Part shown: in pieces, positions 1 to 10,800 of the stretch | Layout: every line of letters begins with the position of its first letter | Numbering within the stretch: position 1 is the stretch's first letter | DNA from: Enterocola sp045611845 | GTDB taxonomy: Bacteria; Bacteroidota; Bacteroidia; Bacteroidales; Paludibacteraceae | DNA: 43,158 bases | Assembly (NCBI GenBank): GCA_045611845.1 | Contig: JAZKXZ010000023.1 | Location: forward strand, 1-43,158 | Direction of reading: 5' to 3' | Notes under the pieces: model-generated | The model's input: only the letters and a program-made list of their open reading frames with translations | Databases searched by the model: none | Told to the model about the DNA's origin: nothing | Program-made: the position numbers and the translations under genes

Positions 1-140
1 AGGCAGGTTGCATACGTGTTACTCACCCGTGCGCCGGTCGCCATCAAAATTAGCAAGCTAATTTCATGCTGCCCCTCGACTTGCATGTGTTAGGCCTGTC
101 GCTAGCGTTCATCCTGAGCCAGGATCAAACTCTTCATTGT
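1..140 (-). rRNA. rrs: 16S ribosomal RNA, 5' end only (partial)
   Basis: On the minus strand this reads as the classic start of a bacterial small-subunit rRNA: AGAGTTTGATCCTGGCTCAG, then GATGAACGCTAGCG and ACATGCAAGTCGAG, ending in GGGTGAGTAACACGTATG near the window edge. Placing E. coli position 8 at base 133 puts the mature 5' end near base 140. The remaining 1.4 kb and the rest of the operon lie outside the window to the left. The short stretch visible fits Bacteroidota. The exact 5' end is inferred, not read. Confidence 0.97.
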
Positions 141-252
141 ATATATATTTTTTGTTTGTTTTAATCTGACTTAGGTTACCTGTTTTAGTCTTCAATAAAG
201 AAAACTGACGGTTGCTATTTTTTCCTTAACCTTGTTTTGGTTGTATATTGTT

Positions 253-268
253 CAATCTATCAAAGAAC
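253..268 (-). promoter_or_regulatory. boxA-like antitermination element in rRNA leader
   Basis: The minus strand reads GTTCTTTGATAGATTG about 110 nt upstream of the 16S 5' end and downstream of both promoters. Its position and GTTCTTTGA core resemble the boxA-like element of rRNA leaders bound by NusB/NusE for antitermination. The assignment is by resemblance only. Confidence 0.45.
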
Positions 269-344
269 TTTTTGCGTTTCATCATTTTAATAACACAACT
301 GCGTTTCGCTTTCGCAGTGCTCCGTTTGTTGTCGAAACGGATTG

Positions 345-376
345 CAAAGATATGGCAAGATTTTCATTCTACCAAA
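345..376 (-). promoter_or_regulatory. rRNA promoter P2 (proximal), Bacteroidota type
   Basis: The minus strand shows TTTG at 376-373, a 20-bp spacer, then TATCTTTG at 352-345. This is a full match to the Bacteroidota sigma-factor consensus (TTTG, 19-21 bp, TAnnTTTG). The start of transcription is expected near base 339, about 200 nt before the mature 16S end. Confidence 0.85.
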
Positions 377-484
377 TATTTTGAGAAAAATTTTCAAAAT
401 ATTTTTTAGAATCATTAAACTTAAACTCTATCAAACTGTCAAAGCTTTTTGTTGTGTTGACCACTCTTGGTCGAAAAGCGGGTG

Positions 485-516
485 CAAAGGTAGAAACTTT
501 TATAATACACTCCAAA
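485..516 (-). promoter_or_regulatory. rRNA promoter P1 (distal), Bacteroidota type
   Basis: The minus strand shows TTTG at 516-513, a 20-bp spacer, then TACCTTTG at 492-485. It has the same geometry as the proximal promoter 140 bp away, and the sequence around the -33 element (CCAAATATTTT on the plus strand) is the same at both. Tandem promoters are normal for rRNA operons. Confidence 0.85.
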
Positions 517-596
517 TATTTTTAAGACTTTTTTATAAGAAAATTACATCTTTTTTATAACTCTCTGAAAATCAAGTAGAGCAAAAATGCGTTTTT

Positions 597-1808
597 CTAG
601 TCTTTAGAGGCAAAATTCCAAGTATGACTAAAGCTATAAGAAACTCTAAGCACTCCTCTAATATTACCTACTCTATAATCTTCTATCAATTTTGTTTCTA
701 AATATTTTGCATAAGCAGCATAACTATACTCACATTCGAGTGCCACATTTAGGCCTTTATAGTTAAATTCTACAGATGCTGCTGTTTTTATTACATCGGA
801 AACATTCACTCCTGTACCATATAATATAGTACAAGATTTATCTGTTCCAAAGTTTTTAAGGTAACCTGCAAAAAGGTTTACTTTCCACTTGCTACCATAG
901 CTAGCACATGCGTATGTGGCAAGTTGATTTAAGTTTGAGTATTCTGCTGTGAGATTTTCTGCATCTTCGCTCACTAGGCCATATCCACCTAATATTACAA
1001 GGTGTGATAAGTTTTGACCACCCATTACACGTGCGTTAAAAAGCCATTTATCTTTTTTATATTCGGTATATGCTGTACCTGAAAAACTATGAAGTGGCAT
1101 TGGACGTGTGGTACTACCCTTTTCTGTAGTAAATGTGTGTTCTATATTAAGGTATCGATACTCTCCCATCACACCATATTTCCAACCATCTTTACTTCCT
1201 GAAAGACCAATAAGAGCTTCTGGTTTAATACCTTTTACTCCTTCTGTTACAAAAGCCGTTGTAAGTTTAAGTTCTGGAATAAGTGCATATTCGTAACGCA
1301 CTTGTGGCGAACGATTGATAATACCTGTTGGTGTGCCACCGTTTAGAGTAAGCACATTGGGGAAAATACCATCGTAATATGGGTGCCATGTTTGACCTAC
1401 AAGTACAGAATGGTTTTTGTATTTCACAAATGAGTATGCGTGACGCAGACGAATAATATCTATATAGGTAGATGTGCCACAGAAGTCACCTTCGATATGA
1501 GCACCTACAGACAAATCATCTAACGAATAGGTATATTTAAGACCTACGCGTGATGTAATGGCAAGAAATGCTGCATTTACTTTGGCATTTTTATCCATAC
1601 CATAGCCGTCTAACTCGATTGGTTTGGGATAAAGGCTAATAATACCTCCTTTTGCTTCGTAGTTTTCTCTACTGTTTACATACATTTCGCTACGTGCAAA
1701 ACCATAAAGATTTAGCGCATGATTTTCTTTCTTCATTTTTGTAGAGTCTTGAGCTAACACCGACACAGTCGACAACACCACTAGCACTAATACAACAAAT
1801 CGTCTCAT
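597..1808 (-). CDS. DcaP-like outer-membrane porin
   Basis: A 403-residue secreted protein. Residues 1-19 form a signal peptide (MRRFVVLVLVVLSTVSVLA, then QDS). The rest alternates short amphipathic stretches rich in Tyr, Gly and aromatic residues, as in an outer-membrane beta-barrel of about 16 strands. Phrases such as GQTWHPYYDGIFPNVL followed by an NRSPQVRYEY segment resemble the Bacteroidota DcaP/porin-like family. The expected role is passive uptake of small solutes through the outer membrane; the substrate cannot be told. The gene stands alone with its own weak promoter. No clear terminator follows; an A/T-only hairpin near 583-596 is the only candidate. Confidence is high that it is a barrel, moderate for the family. 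Confidence 0.75.
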   Translation of the reverse strand: MRRFVVLVLVVLSTVSVLAQDSTKMKKENHALNLYGFARSEMYVNSRENYEAKGGIISLYPKPIELDGYGMDKNAKVNAAFLAITSRVGLKYTYSLDDLSVGAHIEGDFCGTSTYIDIIRLRHAYSFVKYKNHSVLVGQTWHPYYDGIFPNVLTLNGGTPTGIINRSPQVRYEYALIPELKLTTAFVTEGVKGIKPEALIGLSGSKDGWKYGVMGEYRYLNIEHTFTTEKGSTTRPMPLHSFSGTAYTEYKKDKWLFNARVMGGQNLSHLVILGGYGLVSEDAENLTAEYSNLNQLATYACASYGSKWKVNLFAGYLKNFGTDKSCTILYGTGVNVSDVIKTAASVEFNYKGLNVALECEYSYAAYAKYLETKLIEDYRVGNIRGVLRVSYSFSHTWNFASKD

Positions 1809-1833
1809 CTTTTCTTCATTTTTAATTAGGGTG

Positions 1834-1841
1834 CAAATTTA
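1834..1841 (-). promoter_or_regulatory. Probable -7 element for the porin gene
   Basis: The minus strand reads TAAATTTG at 1841-1834, matching TAnnTTTG, 26 nt before the ATG. The -33 partner is poor: only CTTG is found, at 1861-1858, and the spacing to it is shorter than usual. Confidence 0.5.
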
Positions 1842-1900
1842 CAAAAAAGATGTAAAACAAGAAGCATCAGAAATAACTCATATACATTATCTGTAGATAT

Positions 1901-1930
1901 AAAAAAGAGGGTGACTTAATAGCCACCCTC
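1901..1930 (-). terminator. Intrinsic terminator of the Big2 lipoprotein gene
   Basis: On the minus strand GAGGGTGGC pairs with GTCACCCTC (9 bp, one G-T pair) around the loop TATTAA, followed at once by TTTTTT. It lies 23 nt past the stop codon of the lipoprotein gene. Confidence 0.9.
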
Positions 1931-1952
1931 ATATATTGAATAATTTTAAATA

Positions 1953-2978
1953 TTATTCAGCTGGAGCTTCTTCTTCTGGAGCAGAATATTCAGTTGTATC
2001 GTTAGTGATCAAGCTAGTAGGCATGATTAAGTTTGGATCTGGAGTCCACCAAGCCCAGTCAGCATCTGGAAGTTTAACTAGGTATTTGTAAGTAAATACA
2101 GCAGGAACTTCGATTTGAGCTGTGTAGATACCATCTTGAAGAGTAAGGGTGTTTTCTGGAGCTGGAGGACAAGCCCAACCACCTTCTGCGAAGTTACCAG
2201 CGATACCGAATTCAGTACCTTCTGGGAAACCAATTGCAGTTAGGTTGAATGTAGCAAGACCAGCAGGAGCTAATTCACCACATGGGTCAACAGAGAATTC
2301 TGTTACAGAGATGTAGATAACTTGGTTGTCTGAGTTAATAGTGATATCGCTTGTTAATTCTGAAGTACAGTCACCTTCTAGTAATTCACCATTAGCTAAT
2401 TGATAATCCCAAGACCAAACACCGTCAGCGTCAGTAGCAGCAATTTTGAAGGTATATTTAACACCATCTTCCCAGTCAAAAGTACCAGCATACCAAGTTG
2501 TAGTACCGTCAACTAAAGAAAGAGCTTTGTTAGCGCCGTCACCAGGGTTCCAGTCTGTAAGAGTACCAGGAGCTACAAGATATCCACACATAGCTTTAGG
2601 AGCTTGAACACAGATAGTAACTTTACCTGCACCAGGAGCTTCAAGAGCTGGCATATCTTCTGCAAGAGCAACTACAGTAACTGCACAAGTAGCTGTTTCA
2701 CCTTCGAAAGTAGCTGTGATAGTAGCAGAACCTTCTTTAAGACCTGTGATAAGACCTGCTTCTACAGAAACAATTGCTTCGTCAGATGTAGCCCATTCTG
2801 CAACAACTTCTGCACCGTCTACAGTAGCTTTAAGTTGGTATTCGTCACCAACTGACATTTCGTAAGCTGATTTGTTAAGAGATAAACCGCCTTTTGGATC
2901 TTCTTTTGGATCACAAGCAGTAAGACCTAGAGCAGCAAATGCAGCTACTACAGTCCATAAAATTTGTTTTGCTTTCAT
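1953..2978 (-). CDS. Surface lipoprotein with Big2 domain and starch-binding-like repeats
   Basis: A 341-residue lipoprotein. The signal peptide ends in LTAC with the lipidated Cys at residue 22. The following acidic and lysine-containing stretch (DPKEDPKGG) is like the export signal that sends Bacteroidota lipoproteins to the cell surface. Residues about 31-103 look like a Big2 immunoglobulin-like domain (GDEYQLKATV, WATSDEAIVSV, GSATITATF). Two later segments (about 117-225 and 240-330) are rich in Trp and have the rhythm of SusE/SusF-type carbohydrate-binding modules (WYAGTFDWEDGVKYTFKI; YTAQIEVPAVFTYKYLVK). The C terminus is acidic. No SusC/SusD pair is adjacent, so the ligand is unknown. 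It has its own promoter and terminator and looks monocistronic. Confidence 0.75.
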   Translation of the reverse strand: MKAKQILWTVVAAFAALGLTACDPKEDPKGGLSLNKSAYEMSVGDEYQLKATVDGAEVVAEWATSDEAIVSVEAGLITGLKEGSATITATFEGETATCAVTVVALAEDMPALEAPGAGKVTICVQAPKAMCGYLVAPGTLTDWNPGDGANKALSLVDGTTTWYAGTFDWEDGVKYTFKIAATDADGVWSWDYQLANGELLEGDCTSELTSDITINSDNQVIYISVTEFSVDPCGELAPAGLATFNLTAIGFPEGTEFGIAGNFAEGGWACPPAPENTLTLQDGIYTAQIEVPAVFTYKYLVKLPDADWAWWTPDPNLIMPTSLITNDTTEYSAPEEEAPAE

Positions 2979-3031
2979 GATAAAATAAATTAATTGTTTA
3001 AAAAATTAGGTTGATTTCAATTTTATAACTG

Positions 3032-3063
3032 CAAATTTTGCATTTTTTTTCTTTACTTCCAAA
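3032..3063 (-). promoter_or_regulatory. Promoter of the Big2 lipoprotein gene
   Basis: The minus strand has TTTG at 3063-3060, a 20-bp spacer and AAAATTTG at 3039-3032, one mismatch from TAnnTTTG. This leaves a leader of about 45-50 nt before the ATG. Confidence 0.6.
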
Positions 3064-3172
3064 TTTTTCTAGACAAAAATGCTTTTTCACACGTTTTTTT
3101 AAGTTTTTTGTAAACGTTTGTAATTGATTTTGGCGTGTTAAGTATACTTTACTATATAATAAAGGTGTAAAG

Positions 3173-3204
3173 AAAAAAAGGAGCTACACGCAATGTGCAA
3201 CTCC
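3173..3204 (-). terminator. Intrinsic terminator of the small barrel gene
   Basis: On the minus strand GGAGTTGCAC pairs with GTGTAGCTCC (10 bp, two G-T pairs) around ATTGC and runs directly into TTTTTTT. It lies about 30 nt beyond the stop of the gene at 3236-3718. Confidence 0.9.
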
Positions 3205-3235
3205 TATATTATAAGATTAGGGCAATTAAATTCTA

Positions 3236-3718
3236 TTAGAATACATAACGTGCTGAAAGCGCGATAGCACCTGCCCATAGACCATTGGTATAGAAGCCTG
3301 CACTTCCGTATGCACCCCATACACCGATAGTAGGACGATAGTCGATAGAAAGTTGTAGTGGGAACCAGAATTGGTATTCAACACCAAGACGACCAGCTAC
3401 ACCACCGAAGCCCCAAATTTCATGGAAACCTTCAAAACCTACACAAGCACCTACACCTGCATACCAGTTCCATTCACCTTTGTGTTCCCATGGAATCATG
3501 TAACCACCAGGGTTGATCCAATCGTAAGTAGCAGCAGCTGATAAACCTTCAAATCTAGGAAGACCTAACTCTGCTGAAACCATATTGTTTTCACCTAAAG
3601 AGTGTTGGTATGATACTTCAACACCATAACCAATACGAGCACCGATAGCGCGTGGTTGAGCGAAAGCCGCTGTAGCCATAGCTACGATAAATAATGATAA
3701 AAGTACTAATTTTTTCAT
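3236..3718 (-). CDS. Small outer-membrane beta-barrel protein
   Basis: A 160-residue protein with a clear signal peptide (about residues 1-20, ending AFAQ). The mature part consists of short amphipathic strands separated by Gly/Pro/Trp-rich turns and ends in SARYVF. A terminal Phe in the last strand is the usual recognition signal for insertion by the BAM complex. The size suits an 8-stranded barrel of the OmpA/OmpX-like kind. I do not recognise a specific family and infer no function beyond outer-membrane location. It lies between a promoter and a strong terminator, so it is probably transcribed alone. Confidence 0.75.
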   Translation of the reverse strand: MKKLVLLSLFIVAMATAAFAQPRAIGARIGYGVEVSYQHSLGENNMVSAELGLPRFEGLSAAATYDWINPGGYMIPWEHKGEWNWYAGVGACVGFEGFHEIWGFGGVAGRLGVEYQFWFPLQLSIDYRPTIGVWGAYGSAGFYTNGLWAGAIALSARYVF

Positions 3719-3750
3719 GCTTTAAAATTTAAATTATTCAAATATTGTGA

Positions 3751-3758
3751 CAAAGGTA
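3751..3758 (-). promoter_or_regulatory. -7 element of the small barrel gene
   Basis: The minus strand reads TACCTTTG at 3758-3751, an exact TAnnTTTG match 33 nt before the ATG. No TTTG is found at the right distance, so only half of the promoter is visible. Confidence 0.5.
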
Positions 3759-3808
3759 TGAAATTATATTAAATTATTAAAAATTTTAACAGAAAACATT
3801 ACCACAAA

Positions 3809-3846
3809 ATTAAAAGGTTAACCACCTTGGCAATTAACCTTTTAAT
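3809..3846 (-). terminator. Hairpin terminator after the adhesin/porP pair
   Basis: A perfect 13-bp inverted repeat, ATTAAAAGGTTAA and TTAACCTTTTAAT, surrounds a 12-nt loop and is followed on the minus strand by TTTG. It sits 26 nt past the stop of the PorP/SprF gene. The T-tract is short, so termination may be modest. Confidence 0.7.
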
Positions 3847-3871
3847 AATCAACATTTTATATTATTACATT

Positions 3872-4864
3872 TTAGTAACAGAAGAAAGACCTGTCATTTG
3901 GAGCTTTCTCCATAAACCTATACGTTAAGACAATTTCGTGTGAACCGCCCGACACGTCGATTAGGGAAGAAACATTGATATCGTAGCTATATGATAGACT
4001 AAAGCCTGCTACTGAGCCACCTATCATAAGTTTGACTGCATCTTGGCTTTGTAGGCCTTCTGGTGTATAGAATGGCACACCACGATAACCTACACCTGCC
4101 ATAAAGTAGCGACGGTGATACATAATGTCTAGGTCTATCTGATGATATTGTCCTTGCCATTGATATAGGGCTGCTATGGTAACGTCGTCTTTGGCATCGT
4201 ATTTTCCTAAACCTTTAGAAATAGGAATCATGCCTGCAGCAAACACGCTTAACTTAAGTGGGTTGGTGGCTTCTGCTTGATCCATAAATGATATTTTGTT
4301 GCCAAGTAGGTTGTCGGCATGTACACCACCAAAGAAATATTGGTTATAGAAAAGAATTGACACACCTGCATCGAAACGCACCACCGATGTATTTACTGGG
4401 TTGAATGATGTGGTTGGCAAGAAACTACCATCTGGTGCTATTTGGTCTGCAAATATCATTTTGTCTGGGTCTATTGATCTATAAAACAAGCCTAACTGAA
4501 GACCTGGACGGAAATACCAATCTGTGGTCATCTGCACTGAATAGTTGTACTGAATATTAAATTCGGTTTGCGACAATGCACTTGATGCATAGTTTGTATA
4601 TGCGATGTTTGCACCAAATGACGAACGCATTGGATGGAAGTATTGGTCGTAACCTACTACAGCCACGTGACCACCTTTTAGCGACGAATACATATTCCTA
4701 TAGGTTGCAAATACTTTACCACTTAGGTTTAAACCTGCAAACGAAGGTGCCACCATTGATGCTGTGGCCCATGGTTGCGACAGCAAAAAATCTTGTGACA
4801 TAGCACTTTGTGCTAATAATAATACACTAACTAGTGATATGATTCTCTTTAATATTGTCTTCAT
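3872..4864 (-). CDS. PorP/SprF family type IX secretion system membrane protein
   Basis: A 330-residue protein with an N-terminal signal peptide (about residues 1-23, ending AMSQ). It opens with the family hallmark QDFLLSQPWATASMVAPSFAG and continues as a barrel of about 14 strands (FATYRNMYSS, GYDQYFHPMRSSFGANI, GLQLGLFYRSIDPDKMIFADQI). PorP/SprF proteins sit in the outer membrane and are needed to secrete or anchor specific T9SS cargo; F. johnsoniae SprF serves the adhesin SprB. Its ATG overlaps the stop codon of the giant upstream gene by one base (TAATG), so the two are co-transcribed and probably translationally coupled. That makes the giant protein its likely client. A hairpin follows the gene. 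Confidence 0.93.
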   Translation of the reverse strand: MKTILKRIISLVSVLLLAQSAMSQDFLLSQPWATASMVAPSFAGLNLSGKVFATYRNMYSSLKGGHVAVVGYDQYFHPMRSSFGANIAYTNYASSALSQTEFNIQYNYSVQMTTDWYFRPGLQLGLFYRSIDPDKMIFADQIAPDGSFLPTTSFNPVNTSVVRFDAGVSILFYNQYFFGGVHADNLLGNKISFMDQAEATNPLKLSVFAAGMIPISKGLGKYDAKDDVTIAALYQWQGQYHQIDLDIMYHRRYFMAGVGYRGVPFYTPEGLQSQDAVKLMIGGSVAGFSLSYSYDINVSSLIDVSGGSHEIVLTYRFMEKAPNDRSFFCY

Positions 4865-7800
4865 TATCTTATCAACATTAAATTACCAGAATATTGGAAT
4901 GAATTTCCATCTTTAAATCTACCTTCTGCTCTATATAGGTAAACTCCTTGTGCTGCACATTGACCCATGTAGTATCCGTCCCAACCAACGTATTGGTCGT
5001 TTGACTCAAATACTTTATTACCCCATGTGCTAAATATTTCCAACTTGTAAGTATCTACATTTCTACCTACTGGATAGAATACATCTAAGCGTCTTTCGCC
5101 TTCTGAATATAAACCACCATTGCTGCGTTCTACATTTGGTGTGAAGGCTGTTGGGAACACTAGGTAAGAATCTTTTCCTACTTTAATGTAATCTTCCATT
5201 ACTAAGGTATCTGAGCATAGATTGATGTCGCTTACTATATAGGTAACATCGTATAGACCGTCTGCTAGATATGTATATACAGGGTTTGCTTTGTCTGATG
5301 AACCTCCATCGCCAAATAGCCAGTAGTGATTTACACCATTGTCTGTTTCGCTGTAGAAGTGAGCCTCTGCATTTGGCACGTAAAGTTGTCTTTCTGCCAC
5401 GCTAAATGCTGCTTCTGGTGAAGGTAGTACATTAACTTCGCCAGTATATGTATCTACTCTACCATTGGCACTTGCTGTAAGTTTTACTGTATATGTGCCT
5501 GGATTTTCAAATATATGGATTGGGCTACGTAAGTCTGATGAACTTCCATCGCCAAATTCCCATTTGTAATCGGCATTGCCTATTGTGGTGTTTGTAAATT
5601 GTACTGTTAGTGGCACACAACCTTCTGTTGTTTCAATATTGAATGATGCTATTGGTTCGTCCACCATACGTATTTTAATTTCGTCGTATGCAATACAATC
5701 GTAACCTGTTAGTGTCCATCTAATGGTGTTGATACCTGTTGACAAACCAGAGATTACTGTATTTGGATTGTGAGGATCGTCAAATGTTCCTGAACCTGCT
5801 TCTACTGTCCAAGTACCTATAACATCAGAGTCATTAATTACTCTTGCAGATAGTCGGTAACTTCCTGTGGTAGAAACTCCGTCTGAACCTGCGTCAACTA
5901 GTTTGTTTAAGTCGTGTGAAATAACTTCTACATTTACTGAATTACTACATTGTGGAGAATAAACTTCCCAACGAATTACGTTTGGGCGTTTATTGCTAAG
6001 TCCTGTGATAAGGGTTTCGTTGCTGTTTGGATTTTCTATTTCACCGTCGCCTGCTATTAGGGTCCAACGTCCCATACCAAATTCTGGCTTGCCTGCGCGA
6101 AGTGTCATGAAGTCTTCGCAAATGGTAAGCTCGCTAAATTCTGGCTGTGTTAAGCCTGGGTTTTGGTTGGTTACTGTTACTAAGTCGTAACCTAGGCAGA
6201 AACCGTCGTCTACTGTCCAAGCCAAGACATTGTCACCATACATTAGTTCTGACACTTTGGTATTGTATAGCGATGTGTTTTCAAATGCAGCATTACCGCT
6301 CACTAAGCGCCATTCAGATGTTATGGCATTGGCATTATTTGTAGCCATTAGCACTGCTTCGGCAGAGCAATCTGTAATAAAGTCTACGCCTGCTTCGGCA
6401 AATGGTAGTGGACGAATTTCCACTTTTGCTTTAATAGGGTTGGCTTCGGTACAAATATTGCTTGGTATCACTTGTACTTCGCTAGAAACTGCATATTTAT
6501 CAATTTTTACCATTACACTTCTTGTGCCTTGACCTGATACTACAGTGTAGCCTGTTGGCATTATCCATTCGTAGTTGGTAGCATTTTCTACTTCTGAAAC
6601 TGTAAGTGGGAATAAACTTTCGTTGTCGCAAACAAATGGTGGTATTGTAATTTCTGCTCCTGTAGACATTGGTTTATCTACTTGTACATTGATAGCAGTA
6701 TAGACACCTTCGCCGCAACTATTCACACCCCATACTCTTATTTCTCCGTCTTGTGCATTGCTTGATACTTGCACTTGAACTTCGGTAGAGCCTAAACCAC
6801 TCACTATGTTGAAGCCAGAAGGGAATGACCATTTGTATGATGTTGCGTATGGGATTTCAGATGTGCTAAATGAAACTACAGAGCCTCTACATACCATATT
6901 TTGTCCTACTACCACTGTTGCATCTAGTGGCAATAGTCCCATTTGAGATTGGATTGTTTTATCTAGTTTGGTTACACAACGTTTACCTGATTTTATGCTT
7001 TCGAATAAGAATACGTTTTCTGGTTTGTTTGGATAGATGTCAATCACCTCATCTTCTGCTTGCATATCGTATTCGTATTTCAAGTCATTTAGGTAATATA
7101 CCACGTGCCATGGTGCTTCGCCTGTGGCGTGTAGCGACACTTGAAGTGGATTTGGCTCGCAGATATATGGAGACACATTTACCTCTAGGTTTGGATAGGT
7201 ATAAGCCGTAATGTCTACTGAGTAGTTTACATCTACTGTACAGTTTTCGTTGCTTACTGTCTTAATGGTGTATGTTTTAGTTCCTATTTGTGTTGGTATT
7301 ATTTTTAGATAATCTCTGTCGGCTGTAAATGGACCATCTATATAGTCTAATGTACCATCGGTGTAGCTTATTGTCCATGGGCCTTTGCCTGCAAAAATAA
7401 TATCTACTAATGCTGGCTCGCCAAGGCAGCAGTCTTCTTGAGCAGACACGATAGTAATTTGTGGTATCTCGTGTACGTCAATTTGTACGCCATTGCTTAG
7501 TTTTGCAGAACAACCATTGGCATCTACTACACTTATAAGTTTAAATTCAGAGTCTGAAAGTAGGCTATGTGTGAAGATGTTTATATTTTCTTCTGTTGTT
7601 ACTGAATATGTTTGGAATCCATCGGTGTATTCAATAATCCATGGTGCTTGACCATTTACGTCTATTTGAATATTGAATTCTTCTCTACTACAGATGTCTG
7701 ATGGACCACTTATAATGGCTGAGATTTCGTTGTTTGCTTGTATTTTGTATTCTTTTTGAACTTCACAATTATTTGCATCGCTAAAGTATAGAGTATACAC

Positions 7801-10800
7801 TCCTTGTGGCAAGTTTTCTTGATTTTGTTCGTTTAACTTAACATCGAAACCAGACCATGTGAATGAATAAGGCTCTACACCTCCTGTGATATTAAGTTCA
7901 ATTTTACCAGATCTGTCGTTTGTACAAATATTGTGTGTTAAATTTTCAACAAATACAATTTCAGTTGGTTGAGTAATCTCTTGACTAAACATTACTGCAG
8001 GTTTACATCCATTGGCGTCTATAATTTCTGCTGTATATGTTCCAACACCCAAATTGCCAATACTATACACGCCAGAGTTTGTATAATTTGGCCCTTTCCA
8101 TTCTATGCTGTATGGAAGAGTACCACCTGCAACGTGTAGGTTGATATTTGCTATATTTTGCTCGAAACAATCAAGTTCTGTTTTACTTGTAAGCAGTGTC
8201 CACTCTACTGGATCTTTTTGAGATATAATGTATTGGCGTTTGGTTTCTGCTCCTTTTGAGTCTTTAATTGTAACGTCGTAAACACCTGCTAATAGATCTG
8301 TAACTTCTGGATTTGTTGTTGAATTTGAGTATCCATTGATACTTGTCCATTCGTATGTATAATTTGGTGTTCCTCCATCTACTCTTAAAAGAATCTTACC
8401 TAAGTCGCCCGCACATTTAATATCATCGATTGTTGCTTCAACAGTTAGTTCTTCTGGTTGTGTGATTTCGAATCTTTCTGTTATCTTACATCCTACTGCA
8501 TCTTCTACTGTTACATAGTAGTATCCTGCCACTAAGTGAGTTAATGATTGGCCTGTTACTGGAACATTAGGGTCGATTGTAGGACCAGACCATGTGTATG
8601 TAAGAGGATCTGTACCGCCTGTGGCTTCAATTTCTATAGAACCATCGTTGAAACCATTATAAGATACATTTACAATACTTTTACGTATAATGTTCATTGG
8701 CACAGATGCTTTGATGATTGCATCGTCTGAAGCTTCGCATCCGTTTCTATCTTTGATAAATACTTGATAAATGCCTGCGCCTAGATTTGTCAGATGTGCT
8801 CCGAAACCTACAGGGTTTACATCGTCATAGTCTTTATGCCATAGATAAGTGTATGGTTTTGTGCCACCATCTACTGTAACATAAAGTTCGCCATCGTCTA
8901 TGCCTCCACATAGTGCAAAATCTGCAGGTAAGCTGGCTGTTAACACATCTGGCTCGTCGATAATTTCTTCTTTAGTTACTTCACAACCTACAGAGTCTTT
9001 TACTTTGAAGATATATTTTCCTGCATAAAGAGTGTTGATATCTAGCACTGAAGAAGAATAACTTCCGTCACTACTTTCCCAACTGTAAGAAACTGGACCT
9101 GTACCTCCTGCAACTGTAGCATGTAGTTCACCTGTTCTGTCACGGTTACAAAGCACGTCTTTAGATGATGTTGCCACTTGAAGTTCTATTCTATCATCTA
9201 GTTTATATACTCTGTCTAGAGTACAGTTTAGATCATCTATTACTGTCACCTTGTAAGATTGACCATTGTATAAACTATATTGGTTTTGGTCGTCAACTTT
9301 GTCTGCTTCTATACCTGCACCAGTCCATAGATATGTGTAAGGTGCTGTACCTCCTGTAACACTTATTTCTATGCTTGCATTAGATTCGCCATAACATTTA
9401 TTATTTACAATATGTTCTGAAATATCTAACGGACCAACAGGGCCTGCAATTGTTTCTTTATATGTGTTATTTGTACAATTTTTAGCATCGGTAAGCATAA
9501 TAGCGTATGTGCCTGTTGCAAGGTCTTTCACATTGTCTACATTGGTTGCTGTTACTCCTACCCAATTATAATTGTATGGAGCTGTACCACCTGTAATATC
9601 TACTTTAATTTCACCAGTTGCATTGCCAAAGCAGTCTACTGATAGTTTTGAAAGTTCTTTTACAGTTTTAATAACTATTTCGTCTGGCTGTTTAACTTCT
9701 ATTTCTTTGTTAAACTCTGCACCTGCTACGTCAATAACTTTTATATCGTAAACATCTGCTGGCAGTGCATCTATAATAAGTTCATCTGTTCTTGACACTC
9801 CAGATGTCCTACCTATGAATGTAATAGTATATGGTGCAGTACCACCTTGTAAATTAGATAGCACTACTTTACCATTGGTTTGTCCATAACAATCAACATC
9901 TTTCACGTCTATGTCTAATGTAATTACTTCAGGTTGATTAACCACAATATTTGCAACAGCGGCACAATTGTTTTCGTCTGTTACTACTACATTGTATCTA
10001 CCTGCTTTAAGACCTGTGACAACTTCTTTGTCTGCATTGAATGCTGGGTTGGCTGGGTCTGTTACTATACTTGGACCGTTTACCCATTGTATTTGGTAAC
10101 CTGTAACAGATGGTGTTCCTCCTACTATATCTAGGTCTATAATACCATCTGAAAGACCATAGATTGAAACATCTGTTACATTGTAGGTGATAACAATTGG
10201 GTCTGGATTGATAATATTAATTACATTTGATGTCCAGTTGCATCCGTTTTCGTCTTGTACTTTATATTGGTAAGCACCTTCTTCTAGTACACCAATTTCA
10301 TTTGACGTAGTAATTGGTGCTACTTCGCCCACCTTATATAATGCGTATGTAAAGATGCCGCTACCACCTTCTGCAAAGACTTTTATTTGACCATCATTTG
10401 CATTGTTGCAACTTATGTTTTTAGATTCTACTTTTGCTGTTAATGCATCTGGTTCTTTTACTTCGGCACTTGCTTTTTTAGTACAACCTAGTTTGTCTGT
10501 AACTGTAACATTGTACATATCTTTTGATAGGTTTTCTATTTTTGGATAGTTACCTGCAAGTACTGTGGTTCCAAATGAGTTTTCCCAAGTATAAGTAAAT
10601 GGAGCTTCACCTGTTACTTGTGCTTCTATCGTGCCATTTGCTGCATTGTTGCATGTAATGTCTTTTGAAGTTAGTGACAAGATAAGTTCTTGTGGATTGT
10701 CCATAGTGAATGAGCCTTCCCAAGAACAACCATTCGCATCATACACTTTTACTGAGTACTCTTCGCCTGCTGTTAAACTTATTTGGTCTTCTGCTGTTGG

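Larger units (their letters stand above)
141..596 (-). other. rRNA operon leader and promoter region
   Basis: This 456-nt stretch between the 16S gene and the porin gene holds no convincing gene. It carries two Bacteroidota-type promoters and a boxA-like leader element, all pointing into the rRNA operon, and is otherwise very AT-rich. A short plus-strand open frame at 342-560 runs antisense to both promoters and has no family features, so I do not call it. No clear terminator for the converging porin gene is visible here. Confidence 0.7.

Noticed and set aside
342..560. 72-codon plus-strand frame over the rRNA promoters
   Set aside because: It runs antisense through two consensus promoters, is very AT-rich and has no recognisable features.
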